In this document: positions 58,756-64,000 of the stretch, piece by piece
Numbering within the stretch: position 1 is the stretch's first letter
How the letters are laid out: the number at the start of each line of letters is the position of its first letter
DNA from: Butyrivibrio sp. MC2013
GTDB taxonomy: Bacteria; Bacillota; Clostridia; Lachnospirales; Lachnospiraceae
Direction: 5' to 3'
DNA length: 64,000 bases
NCBI RefSeq assembly: GCF_000424585.1
Contig: NZ_AUKE01000001.1
Location: 248,001 to 312,000, forward strand
The notes under the pieces: model-generated
Seen by the model: only the letters and a program-made list of their open reading frames with translations
What the model was told of the DNA's origin: nothing
The model's database searches: none
Program-made: the position numbers and the translations under genes

Positions 58756-59301
58756 TCAAAAAGGGGTCCCCATTTTCTCCAAATACTTTACTGGAACCTC
58801 TTTAGTCAGCCACACACCATTTACAGACAAAAAAAATTCTATTCCAGCACGGTACATATCACCACTATTGACTTTATAAACAATCGGAGTGCCATGGCGT
58901 CTTCCTACACTTAGAGCGGTTTCAACGTCTTGAGATAGATGCACATATAATCTAGATTTGGGAACCAATCCTTGCTCGTCGATGGATTCTTCATTTTTTT
59001 TACCGCTACCATGGTAGAGGTTTTCTGGTGGTTCAGTTTTCTTTAGTTCAACATCCACCGGAATAGAATGACCCTGATTGGCACGTATTAAAGTATGGTC
59101 TTCATTGAAACAATACCTATTTTTGTTATCTGTCTTCACGATATCTTCCAACTCTTCTACGCTTAAAGGCATAGTTTTAGAAACTCCCGCAATCAAATCA
59201 TCAACGTTAGCCCAACCATGCTCATCAATCGAAATACCAATGACTTCTGGTTTATGGCGAAGAATCAAACTTATGAATTTGCTTATTTCTTCTTTCTTCA
59301 C
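58756..59301 (-). CDS. kptA: RNA 2'-phosphotransferase KptA/Tpt1 family
   Basis: This 181-residue enzyme removes a 2'-phosphate from RNA using NAD+. The conserved elements are ISLILRHKP (catalytic Arg-His), IRANQGHS, LYHGSG (usually LYHGT) and VHLSQD. The length is normal. The start is GTG with GGGA about ten bases upstream. It lies 22 bases after the XRE regulator in an AT-rich island. In bacteria the natural RNA substrate is uncertain, so a role in RNA repair or defence is only a possibility. Confidence 0.92.
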   Translation of the reverse strand: MKKEEISKFISLILRHKPEVIGISIDEHGWANVDDLIAGVSKTMPLSVEELEDIVKTDNKNRYCFNEDHTLIRANQGHSIPVDVELKKTEPPENLYHGSGKKNEESIDEQGLVPKSRLYVHLSQDVETALSVGRRHGTPIVYKVNSGDMYRAGIEFFLSVNGVWLTKEVPVKYLEKMGTPF

Positions 59302-59323
59302 TGTTTTTTATCCCTGCTCCTGC

Positions 59324-59875
59324 CTATAGGCACTTTGCATTCTTAATTGATAGTTGTTGTATTTCCCTATCTCTCCGTTCCGATGCAGCTTTATCATCAT
59401 CTATTTTGTCAATCTCGTTTCCTGCCTTTTCAAGAAGCATTTCCAAAAATGCTTCTTGATCTGGGTAAAGATCGATAGTATTTTTATACTCAAGCAAATT
59501 ATTGTATAGACGACTGAATGCATTTAAATATCTGGTTATATATAGCTTTGAGTATCCTTCCCTATTACCAGATGAACCTATTATAGATTGATCAAATAAG
59601 TATTTGAAACAATTGACAATTTTTCTCCCTTTTTTTGCAGGCCTTGTTATAATAGCATTTTCCTCAGACCCAAAATACAAACTATCTATACTTACATCTA
59701 ACGCTCTAGAAATATTCGCTATTGTGTCAAGGCTTGGCATTTTCTTTCCATTTTCATAAGCACTAATAACTGTATTTGTTGTAAAACAGTCATTAGCAAG
59801 TTCCATTTGTGTCATTTTCTTCTTTATTCTTGCCTTCTTTATATTACTTCCGATGAACACTTTTATATCTTCCAT
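59324..59875 (-). CDS. XRE-family regulator upstream of kptA
   Basis: This 183-residue protein has an N-terminal Cro/C1 helix-turn-helix (about 8-65; MTQMELANDCFTTNTVISAY) and a helical C-terminal domain of unknown type (~85-183), possibly for dimerisation or ligand sensing. The start at 59875 has AGGAG ten bases upstream; the longer frame to 59905 lacks one. It is probably co-transcribed with kptA and divergent from the DUF4417 gene, and may control both sides. Confidence 0.85.
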   Translation of the reverse strand: MEDIKVFIGSNIKKARIKKKMTQMELANDCFTTNTVISAYENGKKMPSLDTIANISRALDVSIDSLYFGSEENAIITRPAKKGRKIVNCFKYLFDQSIIGSSGNREGYSKLYITRYLNAFSRLYNNLLEYKNTIDLYPDQEAFLEMLLEKAGNEIDKIDDDKAASERRDREIQQLSIKNAKCL

Positions 59876-60100
59876 AAATTCTGTTCTCCTATAATTGTTA
59901 TTCATATAGTCAATACAACTTAACTGCTTTTATAAATATTATACTTTGATATAACCATATTACTACGACCTATAACTAAAGTAAACCACAGAAAATTTAC
60001 TATTCGTAAACATTACTTCTATTACCTGTGGCTTCTTTATTTCCTTCCTTTTGTAAATAATTTAATCATAAATTTCTTACATATGAGGGGGGCTAACAAA

Positions 60101-60799
60101 ATGATTCCCGGAAAAAGAAAAGCAATTATCGACGATGGTATGAATCCCGAACTGATCAAAGGTGCAGAACTAGATGGAATATTACAAATCCCTAAAATAA
60201 AAGCTCCAGATTATATATTCATTCCAGATAGACTTATACCATATACCAAGCTGAGCAAAGACAAGATTTATAGAAACACCGCTGTCGTATTCTATGAAAA
60301 AGACACAAACTTTTCTGAAATACTAATAAATCCTGACGCCGCGCTGAAATCACTTGCCCCTATAAATGCTTTTATCACACCAGATCCTTCCCTATATAGA
60401 AACGCTCCACTTCCCGTTCAAATCACTAATGTTTATCGCAACAGAGCAATCGGATTCTATGCGCAGGTTCATGGTTTTTATGTTATTCCAAATATACGAT
60501 GGGGAACAGAAGAAACGTACACTACAAAGGTACTTCCAGAAAAAATAGCTTTTCTTGGTGTCCCCAAGCATAGCATAGTAGCCATTGGTTCATATGGTTG
60601 CATTCAAACAAAGAATGATAAATATCATTTCAAGGCAGGCCTTGAGGAAATGCTTGTTGAGCTTGAACCCAAAGATGTATTGGTATATGGAGCAATGCCT
60701 TCTAATGTGTTTAGTGATTATGAACGCGACACTAACTTTCATCATTATGACGATTGGCTTTCATGTATTAAAAAGGGGGACAACTATGGGAAGCGGTGA
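60101..60799 (+). CDS. DUF4417-family protein
   Basis: This 232-residue protein matches DUF4417, a family common in phages and mobile regions of Firmicutes. It has the typical order of IPDRLIPYTKLSK, VVFYEKDTNFSEIL, RNRAIGFYAQVHGFYVIPNIRWG, and VAIGSYGCIQTKNDKYHFKAGLEEM. The start at 60101 has GAGGGGGG eight bases upstream. It overlaps the next gene by 14 bases, a sign of translational coupling. The biochemical function of DUF4417 is unknown. Confidence 0.85.
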   Translation: MIPGKRKAIIDDGMNPELIKGAELDGILQIPKIKAPDYIFIPDRLIPYTKLSKDKIYRNTAVVFYEKDTNFSEILINPDAALKSLAPINAFITPDPSLYRNAPLPVQITNVYRNRAIGFYAQVHGFYVIPNIRWGTEETYTTKVLPEKIAFLGVPKHSIVAIGSYGCIQTKNDKYHFKAGLEEMLVELEPKDVLVYGAMPSNVFSDYERDTNFHHYDDWLSCIKKGDNYGKR

Positions 60800-61250
60800 T
60801 TATGGTCCATACGGAAAATCTCAGCCTTTCTCCTCTACATATCATGTAGTTAAGAGCATGCTGAAGCAAGATAAAGAAAAAGGTATATACAATGGATATT
60901 ACCAGAAAAACCCTACTGCAAATAAGCTCGTCGACATGATTAACGGTAACTATATTGGCAATAAGCATAATACAATCGATATGCCTTATGTAATAGCTAA
61001 AAATGGTGATATTATAGTTGGTAAAAGAAACGGTAATGGAAAAGATGGCTTGCCAACCCCTCATCCCACTCTCATAGGTGGAAAAGATCCCGAAGTAATC
61101 ATGGCTGGCATAGTACATATTCATGGGGGAAAGATTGCCTCATACGATTCAAACAGCGGACATTTCAAACCAAATAGTAAATCAATGGCAGCTGCGGAAG
61201 CAGCTTTTTCAAAACTACCTAACAAGCTTTTTAAAAAGAAAAGAGGATAA
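60786..61250 (+). CDS. Gly/Lys-rich protein with SGHFKP motif, toxin-domain-like
   Basis: This 154-residue basic protein begins MGSGDYGPYGKSQPF and ends in a lysine-rich tail. Near residues 105-140 are HIHGGKIASYDSNSGHFKP and then AAEAAFSKLPNKL. A similar SGHYKP-type end is seen in C-terminal toxin domains of polymorphic toxins and in phage proteins; I recall this only by pattern. The ATG at 60786 has AAGGGGG upstream; the longer frame to 60585 overlaps DUF4417 and is rejected. It may be a free toxin-like effector. This is inference. Confidence 0.65.
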   Translation: MGSGDYGPYGKSQPFSSTYHVVKSMLKQDKEKGIYNGYYQKNPTANKLVDMINGNYIGNKHNTIDMPYVIAKNGDIIVGKRNGNGKDGLPTPHPTLIGGKDPEVIMAGIVHIHGGKIASYDSNSGHFKPNSKSMAAAEAAFSKLPNKLFKKKRG

Positions 61251-61255
61251 TCATT

Positions 61256-61714
61256 ATGATTGACAAATCAAGTATCCATGAAATAACCAATTATCTGTTT
61301 CAATGTGATTATTTTGATGATAATTTCGATCCCGACGGAGATGAACAACACTTGGATAAAGCATATGAATTATTTCAGAAATTTATTTGGGATGATATTA
61401 TTGTTGAATGGAATAAGTATCTTTTTGAAAACTGCCATACATCTGACGAAGTGATCAATTATGCTAACCTGTTTATCTATTATGAAGCAGCATCAAAGTA
61501 TAATCCTGAACCTTATACTTTTCTGGGTTACTTATACGCTCATGTTGATTTAGACAAAGAGTGGGATAAGGCCGGAGATTTATTTGACAGCATTGCCATA
61601 GAAATGCTTGGAGCACAAAATCTAATAGACTTAATGGAGGATCCATATTATAGCCCATTAAAAGATGAGAGGATCCTTAAATCCGTTGACTATTGGAAAA
61701 ATAGACAAACATGA
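61256..61714 (+). CDS. Acidic protein, candidate immunity protein
   Basis: This 152-residue protein is strongly acidic and helical (FDDNFDPDGDEQH; YYEAASKYNPEPYTFLGYLY, which has a TPR-like look). AGAGGA lies eight bases before the ATG, and the gene starts five bases after the SGHF-motif gene. A small acidic protein just after a basic toxin-like protein is the usual layout of a toxin/immunity pair. Base composition is AT-rich (21 of 60 bases G or C at 61321-61380). The family is not recognised. Confidence 0.65.
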   Translation: MIDKSSIHEITNYLFQCDYFDDNFDPDGDEQHLDKAYELFQKFIWDDIIVEWNKYLFENCHTSDEVINYANLFIYYEAASKYNPEPYTFLGYLYAHVDLDKEWDKAGDLFDSIAIEMLGAQNLIDLMEDPYYSPLKDERILKSVDYWKNRQT

Positions 61715-61794
61715 TAATCAATATTTAACGGCCTATATCTATCAAATAAAGAAATCTTCTTATAGTTCACGATAGAGGACTAGTTTCCGTTTCA

Positions 61795-62520
61795 TTAAAC
61801 TCCGATTAGCAGGATTGCTTCTCCAAGACCATTATTGCCACAGTCTTTTAGGATATCCGCAGGCTTCTTGTAGGTTCTCATTTTGCCATGGATATTATGG
61901 ACCTGAAGTCTTCCTTTTTTACCCTTAGTGACTGTGATGAAATGGACACCGTCCCCCAGCTTATGACGGTTGTTGAGTACGGTTATGATCACAGCCTTGT
62001 GTTCTTTGCAGAGCTTTTCCAGTCTGAACTTATTACTCTCTGCTTTGCAGGCTATGCCCCTTTTCTTAAAGAATCTCAGGATAGCATAAGGGGATGTTCC
62101 CAGGTCTCCTGCCATGGCTATGCCGTTCTTCTCAAAGATACTGATCAGATCAGGCATATAGGGCTTACCCGGCTTTCCCTGCTCATTTAAGCCCAGGGCA
62201 TTAAGGGCATTATAAACAGCGATCACACCGCAGCCATTATAGTCCATGGCATTTACGCCGTATCGCATATCTTTAAAAGAGCTCTGGTTATCTATAAATC
62301 CGCCCTTCTTATCTATTTCTTCCAGGTGCCTGCCCCAATTTGTGAAGTTGTGAGCATGATTTCTGTCTCTTACGCTCCCCGGCCACTGCAGGTGAAACTT
62401 CTTATCACCAAGCCCCGGCAGACTTATAAGGAGCCCGGTTCTTCCCCTGAAGGGTCTAAAGCCATAGAAGGTCAAAACAAGTATTTTTCTGATCTTTTCG
62501 CCAATTAACAATTTGTTCAT
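61795..62520 (-). CDS. C39/papain-like cysteine peptidase-fold protein
   Basis: This 241-residue protein has a short hydrophobic N-terminus (ILVLTFYGFRPF) and a peptidase domain with the nucleophile motif YNGCGVIAVYNALNALG near residue 96 and the histidine motif GVHFITVTKG near residue 200, followed by HNIHGK. This is the C39-like arrangement found in bacteriocin-processing peptidases, but there is no transporter domain. The ribosome binding site is weak. It is convergent with the acidic-protein gene of the neighbouring island. Substrate unknown. Confidence 0.7.
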   Translation of the reverse strand: MNKLLIGEKIRKILVLTFYGFRPFRGRTGLLISLPGLGDKKFHLQWPGSVRDRNHAHNFTNWGRHLEEIDKKGGFIDNQSSFKDMRYGVNAMDYNGCGVIAVYNALNALGLNEQGKPGKPYMPDLISIFEKNGIAMAGDLGTSPYAILRFFKKRGIACKAESNKFRLEKLCKEHKAVIITVLNNRHKLGDGVHFITVTKGKKGRLQVHNIHGKMRTYKKPADILKDCGNNGLGEAILLIGV

Positions 62521-62624
62521 AATTTATTCCGAGTACGTTTACCGCCCATCATCTTTATGTCACAGAAATTCGATACGATATATATGTCAGATGAAGCAAT
62601 TACCAACAAAACTTTTTCATAATA

Positions 62625-62654
62625 ATGCCGGGTGAGTGGGGACTCATCCGGCAT
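62625..62654 (-). terminator. Hairpin after the GNAT gene
   Basis: ATGCCGG-TGAGT (62625-62637) pairs with ACTCA-CCGGCAT (62642-62654) with one mismatch and a GGGG loop. On the minus strand TATTATG follows, a weak T-run. Confidence 0.6.
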
Positions 62655-62694
62655 CCTCCCTTTTATGGAGAGTTTTTTGCCATTTGATATCTAT

Positions 62695-63138
62695 TTATTC
62701 AACGGTCCATGCAGTCCAATCGATATGATTGTACTGCATCACATCATCGGCATACTTCATTCCCAGTTTCTCATAAAAAGGCACCGCTTTGTCATTTGCT
62801 ATAAGATAAACAGCAATGTCTTTCTCGCCGCCTGCCAGCTCATGAGCTTTCTTCATAAGCCTGGTGGCAATGCCCTGCCTCTCATAATCACGGTCCACTC
62901 CCAGATCCGTAATGTATAGCCAGTAGCAATAATCTGTAAGTCCAAACAGCACACCCACCGCAAGTCCGTTCTCATTCCTTGCAACAAGGCTTATAGACAC
63001 GTTATTTACCAGTTTGGCAATTCTATCCTCAAATCGCTCCTTAGGATACTGTGAGCCAAGATCGGTACGCTTTAGGAAATCCACATATTCCTTTGCTGTG
63101 ATGCGCTCTTCGTTGATCACTATCTTTGCTGAATCCAT
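62695..63138 (-). CDS. GNAT-family N-acetyltransferase
   Basis: This 147-residue protein has acetyl-CoA binding motif A (DRDYERQGIATRLMKKA near residues 82-98) and a conserved C-terminal AVPFYEKLGMKY. GAGGATC precedes the ATG. The substrate is unknown. Confidence 0.92.
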   Translation of the reverse strand: MDSAKIVINEERITAKEYVDFLKRTDLGSQYPKERFEDRIAKLVNNVSISLVARNENGLAVGVLFGLTDYCYWLYITDLGVDRDYERQGIATRLMKKAHELAGGEKDIAVYLIANDKAVPFYEKLGMKYADDVMQYNHIDWTAWTVE

Positions 63139-63231
63139 TATCGATCCTCGTATTTATCGGGTTTATGCGTGTTGTATAGATGCATTTCAAGTGTCGCTTT
63201 AATATTTACGCTTTTTCTATCATATCATAAA

Positions 63232-64000
63232 TCAGCCATAGCTGTTTTCTTCAAGGAGCTTTAATCCCTCATCCAGGTCATACCCAAGTATTTCCTGAAT
63301 CTTCTGAAAATCATACTTCTTATGCAGATTATCAAGAACGGCTACCAATTCCTTCTTACCATGCTTACGAATGAACATTGCCATCGCTTTCACTGCATTT
63401 GCATCACTTCCATTTGAATAAAAGCCTATCATACAGCCTGCCAGATTATCACAATCATAACAGCCATCCAGGTCTTTTTCCTTACAGCACGCAGCATTGG
63501 GGCAAGTTCTGTCAGGACAGCAGGTCGCGTAGGAACAAGTATTATAGGATGTCCTACAACCGCCACACCATTCTTTCAAAAAGCAATGATTACAGGAAAG
63601 GCCACAGTATGCTACGGGATCTACGCCTTTCCTTGCCTTACGACAAAGCTCGTTCTTAATACGACACATTGCTTCGACGTGCATGATCCAGTGTCTGGAG
63701 AAAGGCATCTGAATCAGTCCTTTAATATCCTTTCCGCACCAATAATCGATCAGCCAGAATGCATCTTCATCCTTACTAACTGTTCTGGTTTCGATAATCC
63801 TTTCCCTGTCATCATCAGTAAACTTCCTCTTTAAGTCTTTGTATTGCAGATCTTTAAGCAGCTCATTTGTTGAATCCATCACTGCCCTGCAATAATCATA
63901 CAAAGCTCTCACATCGAGTTTTGCAGAAAACTCCGCGTTTTCCTCTCCCTTCAGTTCATTGCCGGTGGTGATGATAGGACTGTTTATCCTGCGAAGCCAT
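63232..64000 (-). CDS. DinB-like / DUF3795 Cys-rich protein (5' end outside window)
   Basis: The frame is open through the window edge with no stop (…GFRRINSPIITTGNEL…), so the true start is probably beyond 64000; a GTG at 63912 is only an internal candidate. The first part (~up to residue 120) is helical with a HVEAM segment and resembles DinB-type bundles. The second part is a Cys-rich DUF3795 domain (AYCGLSCNHCFLKEWCGGC, then several CC/CxxC pairs) likely to bind metal. Function unknown. Confidence 0.75.
   Translation of the reverse strand, partial: WLRRINSPIITTGNELKGEENAEFSAKLDVRALYDYCRAVMDSTNELLKDLQYKDLKRKFTDDDRERIIETRTVSKDEDAFWLIDYWCGKDIKGLIQMPFSRHWIMHVEAMCRIKNELCRKARKGVDPVAYCGLSCNHCFLKEWCGGCRTSYNTCSYATCCPDRTCPNAACCKEKDLDGCYDCDNLAGCMIGFYSNGSDANAVKAMAMFIRKHGKKELVAVLDNLHKKYDFQKIQEILGYDLDEGLKLLEENSYG

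Noticed and set aside
60585..60785. Extended N-terminus for the SGHF-motif protein
   Set aside because: It would overlap DUF4417 by over 200 bases; a strong ribosome binding site precedes the ATG at 60786.

Overview
The window looks like chromosome from an anaerobic Firmicute, most likely a Lachnospiraceae member (Butyrivibrio or Pseudobutyrivibrio-like). This is inferred from a DUF6465-type protein with a histone-H1-like tail, the complete F-type ATP synthase operon, the secreted polysaccharide-degrading proteins, AGGAGG-type ribosome binding sites and TTGACA/TATAAT-type promoters. No rRNA, tRNA or CRISPR array was seen. Most genes lie on the minus strand.

Layout. 1-2.2 kb: a partial membrane protein, an H1-like DUF6465 protein, and a MocR-type regulator whose aminotransferase domain lacks the PLP lysine and the C-terminus. 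2.3-11.2 kb: a cell-envelope operon read yfhO-like, C69 dipeptidase, ddl, murF, aminotransferase, uppP. 11.4-13.5 kb: an XRE regulator with a Lys/Ala-rich tail and a chemoreceptor. 13.6-21.4 kb: a divergent beta-glucan pair, made of a 1510-residue secreted protein with GH16 and GH64 catalytic domains plus carbohydrate-binding modules, and a cytoplasmic double beta-helix protein. 21.5-25.5 kb: an AT-rich stretch with an XRE/membrane regulator, a small exported protein, a hipBA module flanked by ~78-bp direct repeats, and a lipoprotein. 25.7-33.2 kb: the ATP synthase operon atpZ-I-B-E-F-H-A-G-D-C, whose c subunit carries a two-carboxylate Na+-type site. 33.3-40.9 kb: aspS and a 1859-residue BspA/InlB-type surface protein. 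41.2-47.7 kb: an ABC exporter preceded by a 22-codon ORF and a FliB-like protein, then NUDIX, serine hydrolase and Na/Pi cotransporter genes. 48.0-49.3 kb: a MATE transporter. 49.4-58.6 kb: a mannoside operon with binding protein, two permeases, GH38-like mannosidase, ROK kinase, GntR regulator and mannose-6-phosphate isomerase. 58.7-61.7 kb: an AT-rich island with KptA and an XRE regulator facing a DUF4417, SGHF-motif and acidic-protein trio that resembles a toxin/immunity set. 61.8-64 kb: a C39-like peptidase, a GNAT, and a partial DinB/DUF3795 gene.

How the genes work together. The glucan pair suggests outside endo-cleavage of beta-1,3-glucan followed by processing inside. The mannoside operon suggests import, alpha-mannoside cleavage, phosphorylation and isomerisation to fructose-6-phosphate. 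The envelope operon supplies D-Ala-D-Ala, the MurNAc pentapeptide and recycled undecaprenyl phosphate. The best candidates for something undescribed are the DUF4417/SGHF/acidic trio next to XRE-KptA, the FliB-like/micro-ORF/ABC exporter set, and the repeat-bounded hipBA cassette.
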